From NCBI GenBank assembly GCA_027574665.1, contig CM050649.1, positions 59,486,150-59,550,149 of the forward strand: DNA of 64,000 bases. The letters are read 5' to 3'. Shown here piece by piece: positions 10,796-25,600 of this stretch (the first letter of the stretch is position 1; each line of letters opens with the position of its first letter). A program made the position numbers and the translations under genes. The stretch is from Rhynochetos jubatus. Its lineage: Eukaryota; Chordata; Aves; Eurypygiformes; Rhynochetidae. A model generated the notes under the pieces. That model was not told the origin of the DNA. It saw nothing but the letters and a program-made list of their open reading frames with translations, and made no database searches.

Positions 10796-13426
10796 AAAAT
10801 TTAGTTATTACTGGAAATGTCAGCATTTTAAATTTTCCATCAGACTTGGAATGATACCAAATTTGAAATGATTGGATTTTCCCCTGGGACAGAAAATTTT
10901 TCTCCCAAGCAGTCATCATTACGCAGTTTTAGTTGTGCACACTTGAATCTTGAAGTATTTATCTGAAACATTGCTGATGCAAACTCACATGCAATTAAAA
11001 TAACGGATTTGCCAAAGGGGAGGGCAGGAGAGAGGAATGCATTCCTCCCACTTTTCCAGAGCCCATCAAGAAGCATAATTTAGATCATTTGGTAGAGAAG
11101 CAGCTGAGCAACCATATGAAGTCTTTACTCACATCATGGCTGCATCCTACCCTGAATAAGTAAGAATACCCAGATAAGTAGAAGAGAAAATAATGACAAA
11201 AATATATTAAGAAGCAAACATTATATGGTATTCTGTTCCCACTCTACCTTGAAAATTTATGAGGAGGAATTTAGGACTTCTCTGATGTCTTGGGTTAACT
11301 GTAATATGTATCCTGGCTCTCTTTCCTGGGAAGAGCAGTTGATCAGCTGAAGGTGGAAGGGCAATGGCAACACTATCCAGTCTCCTCCTCTCACAGGGAT
11401 TAGCTTCAAGGTTCCCTGAGGCCACAGTGAACAGCAAGGTTAAAAAAAAAAAAAACAAACCACCAACACAAACAAACAAAAAAAACCCTGAAATGAAAAC
11501 ACCAAGTCTTGATGACTAGGAGGAAGCAAGATCATCTTTTTCTTATGAAACCCAAACCTAGTGCTGCAGAATATTCCAGTAGCTTGAAAAGTCAGCATCC
11601 TGACATCTAAGTAATTTTTTTATGTCATCACAGCTGAAAGATAACCACACGTATATGGTTGTATTTATGAAAAAGGAGAGATGAATCCAACCAAAGCAGA
11701 CAAACCTTTCTTAAGGAAACTTAGAGAGATTAAAAGGAACTTAGAAAATGCTATTAAAAAAATCTATGAACTTTTTCTGTGTTTATCTGGCCTATATATG
11801 TAACAAAGTTTTTGTGACATAAGAAACACAGACTGATTTAACTATACGGAAAATATTATTCAAGTTTTAAATATGCAACTTTTTCTTAACAAAAAAAAAA
11901 ACACAAAAAACAAACCCACCCCCAAAAAACCCTTCTATTTTGTGTGTCCAAAGGTATTAAAATTCTTTTTCTTATCTCCTCAAACTATTATAGTCAACGT
12001 CAGTAAATTGTTACACCTATTACCCTCTGTATTTTTTAAATTTCACAAATCATATTACTGGAGGTAAATACTCAGATTAATTAACCAGGAAACCTGTATT
12101 ATAGAACTAGCAGACTCATATCAGTCCTCTAGAATGTAATTGCATATTTCAAAAGGAAAAACAGAAAAAATCTTAAAAAAAAAGAAAATCACATCATAAA
12201 AGCTCAATCTATATTGATAAAATCAAACTATAGTTATCACCAATATTAGCAGAGCTCCCACCTAGCACATTAGCTTTTTGTATATGTGAAGCAACAGTAG
12301 TTTCTCCCTTAATTAAAATAGGTATTGCAAAAGATTTGGTCCTTTTCTCATTTATTCTTTTTATCTTATTCCATGTCTTTTCTGCTGAAGTATGGTGATT
12401 AATACAGCTACAGAAGTTTTGCTAGCATGATTTCTTAGATCTTCTAATAACTCCCTGAGCCTGAATATGCTTTTCTTTTACAATATATCAAATCCTGAAG
12501 TTTTAACAAATGTCTTGTTTTATTCAAAGCCTTTCTCCTTTCTTCAAATGCTTTATAACAATTTCCTACCACAGCTCTAGAGAGTTGCCTTTTTTCTTAT
12601 ATGTTTTGGGGAAAGTAGCTGATATATATACCACAAAGTCCCCTTACAATCAGTAGCAGGAAACACAAAATTCCCAAAAGAAAGAGCAGAGAAAAATAGC
12701 AATCTTGATTTAGAAAAAAGAAAAAAAAAACCCACAAAGAAACCAAAAAAACCCACCATGACCAAACCAAACCTTCCTGCTGAAAGCTTTTATTTGTTTG
12801 ATTTTTTTCCATTTATATTTATTAGAGTGTAGTATCAAACAGGAGGGATAGTATTTCATAAAAAATATTTTCCAGTTTTGATCTTACACATTTATGAATC
12901 TCTTAGCTTTATAAAGAGTGCTCCTTAACCACCAAAGTGCTTCCAGTGGAGAGAGAATTACAAACATATTACTAGTTTTATAAGGGTTTTGTATTATATG
13001 TCTATCACTTTCTTTCATGTTTCTTCTTCAGTGAACTGTTTACAACTTGTTTAACTCCTGATATCTACCATGTAGTTCTCTACACTGTTAGTCATTAAGA
13101 AAAAATGTCACATCTTCAACATAGCTTATTCCAAACTTCTTAAGTAGATCAGAAAAATAAAAGTTCCAGTTTATTTCCTCTTAATCCCTGTGTAAATATT
13201 CTAATTTGCTTTGCTTGGGTGTAAAACCCGAGGAGATAAATTTCATCTTCTGACAACTACTGCAGAAGTTTCATGCCTTCTTTACTTCTCTAACTAGTTT
13301 TGTTTTTTTCAGATACTTTCTTCCCCTCAACTACTCAGTTTTCCCTGGATTATGGTGATTCCTAGTCACCTCTCTATGCTAAGTTTCTAAACTGCTTTTT
13401 TTTCCTCCTCTAATTTTGCTTCCATT
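10796..13426. other. AT-rich unique DNA without recognised genes
   Basis: About 2.6 kb with many A- or T-rich runs, for example 11442-11486, 11890-11930 and 12715-12752. The latter two create low-complexity open frames rich in Phe/Lys/Asn. A slightly GC-richer patch at 11020-11060 and another at 11340-11420 contain nothing I can name. Confidence 0.5.
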
Positions 13427-13690
13427 TCCTTCCTTCCTTCCTTCCTTCCTTCCTTCCTTCCTTCCTTCCTTCCTTCCTTCCTTCCTTCCTTCCTTCCTTC
13501 CTTCCTTCCTTCCTTCCTTCCTTCCTTCCTTCCTTCCTTCCTTCCTTCCTTCCTTCCTTCCTTCCTTCCTTCCTTCCTTCCTTCCTTCCTTCCTTCCTTC
13601 CTTCCTTCCTTCCTTCCTTCCTTCCTTCCTTCCTTCCTTCCTTCCTTCCTTCCTTCCTTCCTTCCTTCCTTCCTTCCTTCCTTCCTTCCT
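13427..13690 (+). repeat. Pure (CTTC)n / (GAAG)n microsatellite
   Basis: About 264 bp, roughly 66 uninterrupted copies of the tetranucleotide, with no interruption seen. The strand is all pyrimidine, all purine on the complement. The array produces spurious open frames (FLPS repeats on plus, KEGR repeats on minus) that are not genes. Long homopurine-homopyrimidine mirror repeats can form triplex (H-) DNA, and the complement is a (GGAA)n array, a known binding platform for ETS factors. The flanks are T/C-rich (13398-13426). Confidence 0.97.
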
Positions 13691-16600
13691 ATCACATATA
13701 TGGCTTTCGACAAAGCTTTGAGTAAGATTTTCCTTATCAATATTCCATCTTTCTTTCCTTAAACAGCTAGTTGTTTTCAACATCAGTTATGATATTTCCC
13801 ATATGTTTTTCTCCTCATCCTGTAAAAATAAAATCACTTTCTGCCTCTGTCGTGGGTTTCACCATCTTTTCGGGAATATTTGAGCTTGAGATACTGGTGC
13901 TGTCTTCCATGCAGCAATTAGATATGTCTATAGCTTTCCACAAAGCCAGATTATTGTCTATTCAGTGTCTTCCTTAAAACACCTCTTGGGTCGTCTCTGA
14001 GAGAGTTGTCAATGATTGAACAGAATTGATAGGATTTACTTTCAGTCAACTATTGATGTTTACATCTGAGCTAGTTACCCTAAATCTTCTTTATAATCAA
14101 TGGAGAAAAAAACTTACCATGTCATTAATTTGATCTGGTATTGATGTCTGCCTTAGAATAGGATGAGTCATTTTCTAGTTGTTCTTTTTCCCCTGTTTTT
14201 TTTTTAGTATAAAAGGATCTTTGGTGACTGGTTCAGACAGACATGTCTACACTGGGGTAAACCCTGGGTTGCTTTATCATATAGAACAATACCATCTTGT
14301 TACTGCATTCCATTGCTAGACCTCTTTGTGGTGACAGTGGTTGTCTTTTGCCTTTGCTTTTATACTCTTCAAAGCAATGTAAAAACAGAGGATAGTAGAT
14401 GTCAGGTTATGTTGTGTCTATATTCAACACTGTATTATGCAAAAAATAACTGTAGGAAAAAAAAGTAGAAATTTGGAGTATATTTTTGCTTAATTAGGAG
14501 AAACGAATGTATTATTGCAATAAGTTTTTTGAAAAAATGTAGATTAAGAAAGAAGTACGCAATTACTGGTGACAAAAGACGGCAAAAATGGGCAGCTAAT
14601 AAATATTTTCTTCACGTGATGGACCACTGACATTGCAGAATTCTGGGGTTTGGCTTGGAATAAATTAATCTTAATTAATATTTCATATTTAGAACAGATC
14701 AGCAGAGATGGCAAAATAGTGGTTTTAGGGTAGCCACTGCCTGAGTGTCTTCACCAGCATTTAAAGTTGATTTTTAAGTTCTTATCCATTTAGAATACAG
14801 GTACAACTCCTTTTCCTATCTCAGAGTCTCAAATCCTGCCACAAGTTGTGCACATTCTCATATATCCAGAGTAGGATCAAAATGATTCTAAGTGTTTTCA
14901 TGCCATGCAAATGTCTTCTAGGAATCAGTCTACCGCATATTGGTATATCCTGTTAGCGTTATCTCCACTTACAGTAAGTAAATATAAAAGGAGGGTGCTC
15001 AAGGGACAGAAGACAGGAATAAGAAAACTACTGTTGGTTATATTTTTTTATTTGAAATGCCTATTCAAATATAAAATCCACTTATAATAAAAAAGGAAGG
15101 ATTACTACCAAAAGCAATCAAATCACTCATTAGTGTCACTGCATACACTTAAGTTACAATTCACCATATTCTGATTAGTAGCTTTCTTAAATATTAATAA
15201 ATTACAACTACAGAATTCTTACAGTTTCTGGAAGGTGACATTTAATTTGCTATAGTCAAAAGATTATAACCTTTCTTTAATTCTCAGGTAGAGAGATTTT
15301 CAGGTAATTAACTTAAGTGTCTTTCCACATTCCTAGAATTACCAAGTAAATCTCTTAAAAAAAAAAAAAGGATAATCTGGTGCATTCAATCATTAATAAC
15401 AAATGCGTACATTTTTAATAACATAAAACCTAGTCATTCCATGAAATAAAAGCCACTGTGACTTTTTCAGCTATACTTAATCTATTAATAATCTAAATTT
15501 CACACTGCAAAAGAGAAGATGTGAAAATAAAACTCAATAAAACATATGAAACCCATTGCTTCAAAGATCCAACCTAATGTTTTCAAAGAAGAGTAAATAA
15601 TCTAGCTGCTATGTTCCAGATCTTTTCACATACAGGTTGACAAAGAGGAAGGCAAGATGCTGGATAGAATGGTAGATTTTGAAAACAAAATGAGAAAACA
15701 TTTCCAGAGTTGTCATGGAATGTATAACTTGTGCAGAAAATTATCCAGGTGGTTTTATTATATATTACATTTCTAAATCTAACTATAATCTTCATGGTCT
15801 CAGGGATAATGACTTCCTGTTTAATTAATCCAACAAAAAGACCAGAGACTCCAATGAGAAAGAAAGAATTTGTTACATTTGACACCGAACACTGTGTCTT
15901 AGATCCGCTGACAATGAGATCAAAAGGGAACACCTGTCCAGCAAAAACCAGTTATTTAGCTGCTTGAAAAAAAAAAAAAATCAGGGAAATATTTAATCTA
16001 CGTTTAATACAGTATATATATATATTCAAATCAATACACCTCTTAATTAACTCGTGTTAAATCAGATTAGATAAGCTAAACTTGTCTTTTCTTTGTTTCG
16101 ATAAAATACTCAGTTTTCTTTGTTTATTTGTTTGACTATTGTTTGGTTTGATTTACAGTGCTTTATTGAGTCACTTTGGTGATTTAATATTAGTATTTAA
16201 CACTATTTTGTTGCTATAGGCAAACAGACAAGTTGACAGGCAAAAGATCACCACCTTTATACAAGGTCTTTTTGTTAGTAACTATAGCCTCAATGGTGGT
16301 AAAACAACACACATTAACTGTGGTCTGAGATTGATAACAGAAAACATATATATCTTGTACTCTGTCAAACATTGATTAAGAATCTTAGTGATTTTTGAAA
16401 TATGATCTTTCATCTATGGTTCAGAATCATGACCTGAATGATGCTAGATGTCTGCCTTAAACATCTAAATAATTTTGTGCAAATGATATGATTCATCTGG
16501 TCAGATCTTCCCACTGGTCACAAACTGAATCTAGACGTCTACCTGCATAGGTAGATCCCTACATTGTGGTTGTCTAAACCTGTCAGATGCATCCCTCCCT

Positions 16601-19600
16601 TGATGTCTCGCCTTGAATCATTCTTCACTAACATTTAAAAAAAATGTCTTTCATTGGAGTTTGTAATTTGATCAATATTGCAACCTTCTGCAAGACTATG
16701 GTGTTGACAAAACCCCTGATATATTTCAGATATTCTTACCACTTCTGCCTGGTTCTTTAACTTGGTAGTCCATTGAGGAGCTTAGGTTTCCAGTGCATCT
16801 CTTTGAAAGTTTTCAGAAGGAGAAGATGTTAAGAGCCTTGACGTTGCCTTTTCTTAGCTTCACTTCCAGGACAGCTACAGCTGCTGTTTAGGTTGATGTT
16901 TCTGAGGCAGTCAATATTTTCTTGGAACCAAGAAGGCCGTGGCAATTAACTTTATCTGGAAGTTTTGAAATATCTTGACTTTGTTCTTAATCAGAATAAA
17001 ATTATATTACAAAGATCAAATTTTTAGTCCTCTTAAACATGGAGTTGTTAAACACGTCAAAGCTCTATTTAAAATGCAATTACTTCAGATGAGCTTAATT
17101 TAGTACATGATCAAATATGCTTGTATAACTAATCTATCCTGTACTTTATATACTTCTCCTCCACAATTTATACAAAAAATGCCAGCAACTATTTTATTAT
17201 TTATTTCAAAATTATTGATAAAAATATTGACCCAGTTTGTTTGCAATATAAACATGAATCTGTGTATGATTCTAATAGATGCTCTCAAAACACAATAATT
17301 TCTAAAGGAAAGCATTTATCATTAACACAGTTTTTCTTGTTTGTTTTTAATGCATTTATTCTAGGCTACATTGATTTTGTGTAGCAATGTTCTTATTAGA
17401 ATTTTCAGGCTGGACTCAGTATGATGATTTACAGAATTAATTGTGTTATGGAAATACGACTGACTGCACTATGGCAAGAGCTATGGAACTTAAGATGTAA
17501 GTACAAAATTCAAGTTTCTTCTTTACTATAACTGTGATGCAGCTGGGTATCAAGGTTGTACCTGTGTGTTCATGTTTAACTCATTAATTCACTGGGTGGT
17601 CAGGGAGTCCGCTGCTAGTCATTTTCATAGATGAGGCAATGCATGGTCTTGAAACCAGGTGACTGAAGTGACTGAACCCAACCCCCTTGCCACCTTCAGG
17701 TCAAAGTGATTGACTTATCAGTGCTGGTCACTCCTTCTGGGGCTTTTAGACTGTCCTGAGAATTCACAGGCAGTTCCTACTGTGCCTAAACCAACTGATG
17801 TTCTTAAAAGTGTTTCTTGATATGCTGGGTGGAGAATCTGGCCAATATGGGGGCCTTGAAGGTGCTTCCTGCTCCAAATTGATCAGACTGTGCACTGGTA
17901 AGACATTTGTAAATTGACAGTAGAAACTGTTCCTGCAGATGGAGAAATTATCACATAGGACAGTTGCATGTAGCTTGTTAAGATAATTAAGAGACTCTTT
18001 GAATGGAGATTAAGATACTGAAGAGGGTTGGGTCATGCATGTTCTCGAGTAGTAAGTCTACAGTCCAGCTGGATTATAAGGCCTGAGCAGAAGAGCCAGC
18101 CTTAGTTAAGCGTCACTTGTTCCCGCTGAAGGTGCTCTTGTAAGGACCCTTACAGGTACTCTTGTCACCAGGCAGCCAGCGACTGGCCACCCTGTTCAAG
18201 ATATTTGAGTTCCAATATGGGCCTTATCCTATTTCATGATAACAAAAAAATATTTTTTTTTTAACAAATCCTTTTTCTGTGGGTGTCAGCACACGAAAAT
18301 CAAAAAATCCTATTAAAAATATTACTTCTCCAGATATATTTTAAATTGAAATGTCTATATATGCATTATACATATATACATATTCATTAATATGTAGATG
18401 CATAATCATTAACATTCCATTAACACTCCTTAATTACTTGCTTATTCTAGCCTTTAGCATTTCCTGCTTTTTTCCAGGATTGTTGTTAAGACTAAGTGAC
18501 TCATAGTTATCCATATCACCCTGTTTGCCTTTTTTTTAGAAATAATGGCATAAGACTTTATTTTCAGATTGGAAATACCCCCAAATCCCATGATTTGTAG
18601 AACATTAACTCCTAGTCATTCAAAGAGCTCCACAGATACTGCTTGACTTCAGAGAACTGTGTGGGAGATATGTGTGCATCACACTCCTGCTGTATCGACC
18701 CTGGCCTCTGTATAGTATGGAATCGAACGAAGGGCTAGTTCCTAAGGTTTGTAAGCATTTTCAGGCAAGAAACAGTGTGTTTGTTCTTTGTACCAAATGA
18801 CAACAAACAACGATATTGTCTGCTTAATACCTGGGATTTTTTCAATAAAAATAAGTTACAATAATAATGAAAACATTTTGAAGATTAAAAAGGAAACCTG
18901 GATCCTCACATTCGATAGATAAATAGCAGTCTAAGCCCATTTCCTGAAATAAAACAGTGCTTCTAAGTAAAACATAATAAATACTTCATAAGTAATTTTT
19001 CTGAATAAAAAAAAAAGAGGATTTCATATTGCAGCTAAACTCAAAGTTAAAAGTATTCAAAGGATTTTATAATGAAAGTAAAAGGGCAACTCAAAAGATG
19101 TAAGAACCCATCAAAATAAATTCTTTTGTGGCATTCACTTATTATTAAAAAGTATTCAGCCTTCTAAATTTGAATCTCATAATCCTGGAATGAGATAAGA
19201 TGCTGCTTCCCTTGAGCCTGCAGGAACAGAAATCTGAATAAATATCATAGAAATTAATAGGCTTAAACCATAGAAGTAATCAATGTAATCTTGATTCAAA
19301 TTGGAAATCTCACTGGAAACCAGAAAAGGTTTGCACAGGTATGGTTTCTGTATTTAGTTCCCTAAAAACCTGCTTATTACTAATAAGAAACTTCCAAGTG
19401 AACCAGGAATGCTTTCTGAATTCCCTTTTTCCTCATTGTTACTAAACCCAATGGCTATGGACTTCAGTGTTATCAGGTTTCGTCTAAAACAAAACTATTT
19501 ATAAAAACATAAAAAAGTAGCTTTGCATTTTAGCATTTGCCATGCTAACTATAAAGGGGATAAAAAAAAATAAATTAAAAAAAAAATCAAAACTTGTAAA

Positions 19601-22600
19601 CTTTTCCATAAAATTGATCCAATCAATTACTACAATTTAGTGCTGATCACTTTTCAACAGCAAAGAAAATTGTCTCATCAGTCTAGAGACTTAGTGGTTT
19701 ATAGTGAAAATGTGATTGGTGTAATACTAAGTCTGTTGTCCAGAAACTGATTTCTACTTTTCTCTCTTCCACTATAGTGTAGATGATACTAATTAATCCC
19801 AAACCCTTGTAGGACTATTCCCGTGACCAGTAATGACCAATTAATGATGACTAACTCTCTCACTGGCTGTGACATGGGGTCTCATTATGCAAAGAACACA
19901 TCTCGGGGCCTTCACTGATCTTACTTTTAAGGAAAACTGTATAGTATGTGATAATTCCAGTGTTGCCTGTCTCCTGAAATGGTCTGTTAAATCAAATGTG
20001 TAAGTCTCAAATATGAGAACATGACAAATGATGTATAGAGTAAAATCTGCCTTAAATATCAAGTGTTAATACCTATGACTTTCCTTTGTGTATACACAAA
20101 ATTGTTTAGCATATTATCATAGTTATTGAATTTTTATCTGGGTTTTAAATTTAGGTCTTGAAGTAGTATTTTAACATGGAGAAAAGCCATACTCCATTTG
20201 CTTGAATTTGTTTTTCTGAAAAGATGTTTACCTTACTAAAGTATGGAGATGGAGTATGATGCTGTAAAGAACGTTGCTAAGGGAGTTCAGGTAGATGTCC
20301 TAGCTATCATGACACTATGAGATTAAAATAATCTGTGGAAAAAAAATTAAAAAGCCAAAAAGAAAGATCATAGTTGTGCATGGATAACTTATTAGAGTAA
20401 CTGCCTGCAATTACAGCTCTGTAAAAAAAAAACAAAACCAAAAACAAAACCAAAACAAAACTCACAGAGGAAGAAAAAAAAGGAGGAACTGGAGGAAACT
20501 TTGTATTTATTTAATTGTAAAATTAATTATAAGGATCTAGGATGTTTATCAGAAGAAATCTATGATGTGTATGATGAAAATATAGAGAGGAATAAAATAG
20601 TGGTTTGTCAGAATTAAATAACTACTCACCTATGGGACACGTGATTTTGTTACTATGCCTAATATTTTATTATTTTTCTGGGGGAAAAAAAGTGTTACGT
20701 TTACCAAGTCTCAGTTTAGGCACTGTATTTATGGCTCCAAGTAGAATGTGAGCAGTTTGAGTTTCACCACACCTCAAGTTCCTTAGCTTTTCTCAGGATC
20801 AGGGAGGGTTCAGCAATGAAAACATTCAGCCCTGCAGAATACCCTGTGTACAAAGTTCTTGATAAAATAGCTTCATCTCATAATTTTCCCCATATTAGCA
20901 AGCAGGTTTTCCCCACAATTTTCCCTTTTGAAGAACCAACCTGAAATTAGGGTTCAGGTGTTTAATACAAGTGAGCAGGGAGATTGCATTTAAAGATCTG
21001 AGTAATATTGCAATATATTACAAACATAATAGAAATGCAGCTTCCATGAAAGCCATGCAAATTGTATATAAATAGAAAGACAAGAAATGTAACAGTATAT
21101 AGTGGCAGCAAAACTGAATATGTAAGTAATGGTTGAATTTTCTTTATTAATCATTCTTTTTGAATATCAGGCTTTGAACATGTAAATTCCCAGTAACTTT
21201 GCTGACCATAGGGCATTTTATGCAAAGAAGAGACTAAATGTGAGTGCTTGCCTCTCACACTGGAAAGAAGAAAGCTTCTGTAGTTTGTTCTTTACACTTC
21301 TAAAAAAGATTAGATATTTTTGTAATGCATTTAATTAACATGTCCTGGGAGAGAAAGATCGTAACTATCAGCATGGTAAATCAGAATCTTATTGAAAATA
21401 ATGGTGTATTAAATACCAACAAATAAGTTAGAGCCATAAGAGCTGCAACCACGTGTCAGCTCTATGCAGTCAGACATTTGTTTTTTCGACAAATTTAACA
21501 AAAAGAAGTCAACATGATGATGTCACAGTGTAAAACCACAAATTCTTTGAATTCTGAGAAAGAATTTTCATTCTTAAAAACCAGGAAGTAATTTTCCCAG
21601 ACACGGAGCCACGGTGTCAGGCAAATTTACACTCCAAGTCTCTTTGAAATTTCACTTTGACATATATTATCTTCTACACATTTTCTGGCTGGACTGCTTG
21701 GATCTGGTGGTATAAAAAGGAATTAAGCAGGAACCAAGACAAAAAGTAGGCCAGTTTTAATAATTAAGTGGATTAGACCTCAGTCACCTCATGAAAGGAA
21801 AAAGGGTGTTTCATGAAGGGGAAACCACAGTTTCTTTATTTATTCATGAGGATCTGTGTGATATGATTGTCAGAATGTGGTCAAACTTCACGGATATTGC
21901 TGTCTTTCTGCCAAGAGATAATCTGTCTTTGGATTCAGCTGTGACAGGGCCTGGAACTTAAAAAAATAATATTAAAAATATCAGCTTCAACAAAATAAAT
22001 TGCTTGTAAAATAAATTGCTTGTAGGCTAATTGCACAGGCAACTGTTAATTTAACAGCATTTTATTTCGGATCCTGAACCACTTCGATATAGTGGTTCAT
22101 ACCAGTGTCACATAGATGAATTTCAAGAAGGACACTTGCAACACAATGAACCATCTGGTAAATCCTGAAAAACACATTTTCAAGAACAGTTCAGGTGATG
22201 GTTTGTGAATGTTTTGCTGTAGGAACTCAGACCTTGACATGATAATAGGAGTGAATGGAGAAAAGAAGTGGGTCTCTGAGTTTTTATGATTTCAGGCCCT
22301 GTTGGCAGTAAAGTTAAACATGCTTTTAAAATCTTTTCTTTAACCTCATGGTGTTGGTCAGGTTAAAAGAAAAAATGAGTTTTTACACTGAGGGAACAGC
22401 ATGTTTCCATTTGTTGTCCTTGCTTTTCTTAAAGAAGTACAGAGGTGTTTATACTTGGGGTAAAATAGATATATTTATTGTTTAAATATCATAATAAAAG
22501 CCACACAAGAAATAATTTATAGGTAATTAAAATTCTGAGTAATTAAGCCGATTTTTTTTAGGCTACCATTGGGGATTGAAACATGACCCTGGACTGAAAG

Positions 22601-25600
22601 GAAACATTAACTGTAAACGGACATGTAAATAAAGACTAAAGCTCTTCATCTTCACAGGCGAATCAATGGGCATATTGACATTTAGGGTTAGTGGTAACAT
22701 TTGCATGAATAACTGATTTTCTGCATTCTGTTTTAGTCACACATCTCCCAATTTCAAATGCTGACTACAGCTACAGCAAAGACAATTGCATTGTTGCCAC
22801 TGCAATAATCTGTAACTAAATCAAGAAAGCCAAAACCCAAAACTATCAAGGATGCATAACAATTGTTTCAATTATCTAAATGTCAGGGATGAAAATATTC
22901 AATCCAGTCATTTTTATGTGATCACCCTGCAAAAAGGCCATACAGCTAATATATTATAACCCATCCAGTAACTCTAGTACATCTAGGAAGCATAAATTCC
23001 TGAGAAGATCTGAGACATTTCACAGTGGTGAAAAAGATCCTGAGAGCTGGATAGACATATTTGTGAAAATGGCAATTCACTAGACTGAATTTGGACATGC
23101 CAAATTCCTTGAACTATTATTAATATGTTGTTATTCTGAGCTGTAAAGGTGGGTGTTCATGGAGAATTTGTGGATTGTGTTGTTTCGTACTGCAGGGATA
23201 TGAAGTTCATCTGGGAAGCAGAAGATCTGATACACCCTCAGAGATTGTCATAACCCGTGGTTTGTACATTTTGAATGTTGCAGAAAACTGTCAGGCTGAG
23301 AAATAACCTGAATATGTTTTTCTGCTGGGTAGGGTCTGTGTCACTGCATAGAGAACAGTGGAAAATGCACAGGTCCAGAGACAGACAGGGTGGTTGCCCT
23401 TGTAGCTCACTAATGAGTGATAACTTTAAGAAAAAGTAATTTTCTACTTTGTATGAAGAGTCAGAACAAGCAGCCTGCACAGCTAAATAAAAGCAGGCCA
23501 GGAAGCGAGCTCAAAGGCTTGGTCCCTTACTACCTAGGCTGCCAAAGTCTTGGCCACCTCTCTCCCCACTTGACAGCATTCCATTTTGCTCCCATTTGAC
23601 AGCACATTTCCAGTTTAAACCAGGAGCTGCTGCTGAGAGATGAAACAGCTAGATGTGGCTCCCTCTGCAGTTCTCCAACTCTATTCCAGAAGCTTCTGCC
23701 GTTGCTCTATGATCTCCATCCATGCCCCTGAATACAATGTTTTATGTCTTAAAATATTTTCTGTTGTGTACTACACCTAAACACTCATAGTATATTGGAG
23801 CTGAAAAACAGAAAACAATTATTCTGTCTTTATGTCACATGTATATCATATGGGGTCCAGAGTGGGGTGGTAGGTGATGTGGGTATGGCCAGTCTGCTTT
23901 AGATGATGTTAGCTATAAGCAGTGTGGACATGAACTTAAACATGATTCATGTCACTTGTCTCTTAGTGGTGCAGACTTAGCAAAAGATCCCTTTGTTTCT
24001 TCTTGGGCAAGTTCTTTCATTGTTTATTCATTTCTTTCTTTTTTTTTTTTTTTTTTCTCTAATAAAAATGCAGCAGTGCTACAGTTCACTAATTTGCAAT
24101 TTTTCGTAATCATCCTGGAAGAATAGCACATTGTGCTAACAGTAGAGCAGCTGAGTGACCAACAAGATTGTCTAACTGAAAATCGAGAGGCAAGAAGAAA
24201 ATGAGCATTGCATAGCAGCAGTTAACAGCAGCTGCCATGAAGGTGGAACTCTGAGAAATGTAATACGTAACTGGAAAAAGTTTAACTTAGGCCTTGTAAT
24301 TTGGGATGGTTTGTGACATCCCCAAAAGAGTAAAAAGTACAGTGGGAATTACAGCCATAAAACAGAAAAAGATCATTCTGATCCAGATTGGTTCTGGACG
24401 TGGTAAAAAAATGTGGGATTTTCCCAGAATGCAGAAAAGAATGAAGCAATGTGCTGGAAGAAAAATAAGACAAGGTTACAACAGACTGATTTAAATGAGA
24501 AATATGGATCATAGCGGCAGAAGCACATAAAAGGAAATACTGGATAAAAGGAGAAACCTGTGTCTGAAAGGAATGGTATGAGTGACTGATTAAGGTGGGC
24601 AAAAAATCACTGACCTAAAAACTGCTCAGCTGCTCAGGAAAACTGTGGTATTTGAACAGAAAATCATGCATAAAATTTTAAACAAATATTACAACTATTT
24701 GAAAAGAACAAAAATACACGTCATGACATTTTTTTTTTTTATACAAATTATGAAAACATTTAAGAAATAACTGAATTGATGATACAAAGTATGAAAACAT
24801 TTAAGAAAAGTCTAAGGTAGCACCTTGAGTGCAAGAGAAACCCTTAATACGTTAATAATTTCAGACTGTATGAAAACATTGCAATAATCCTGCTGGAAGA
24901 TGTAAGAGGAGTTAGCCTTTTCACAATTATATTTGTTAGCTAATTACCGTTGTATTTGACCTCAGTAAAAAAAACAGTAATAAACTATATTTTTTTATCC
25001 AATTTGGCTGTTAAGACAAAGATTCTGTGAACTTTTAGACTGATATAATTGAAAGTTCGGTACACAGGCACACTTCACAATGAAATGTGCACCAAGGGCA
25101 AAGGAAAAGAAGACTTTTACCATTGCTGAGTAAAGGAATTACTAATTAATGAGTCTGGTACATGAGAAGGCACCTGGTCTGAATAAGTGGTATTTATGTA
25201 TCTCCTGAGAGATGATATAGTCCTTAAATTAGTAGGAAAAGTGTCAAGCCTGCCTTTGAATAGGGAAGAAATAATTGCAAGTAGGAAGTATTAATAAGAA
25301 AGATTAAATATACTTAGATTTCCTGTAAGGTTCAGCTATGGTGAACGACTACAAAATGAACATGCTCTACCAAGAAAGTCGTTTTTTTAATAAGTGCAAC
25401 TTGAGAGATAAAGTAACCTGGGGGAGGAATTCTTAATTGGATGACTGTCAGGAAAACATTCCCAGCAAGCTAGCTGATTTCAAGCAGAGAGAGTCTTCAT
25501 TTTAAATTTGAGGTAAAAAAATCAAGATGAATTTTTCCTTATTTTTGTTTTTGTCTTCTGTAAGTGTTTATATTATTTTTTCTCATTTTAGGTATAGCAA

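Noticed and set aside
13379-13783. Long open frames of KEGR repeats (minus) and FLPS repeats (plus)
   Set aside because: They are translations of the (CTTC)n microsatellite, open in several frames at once.
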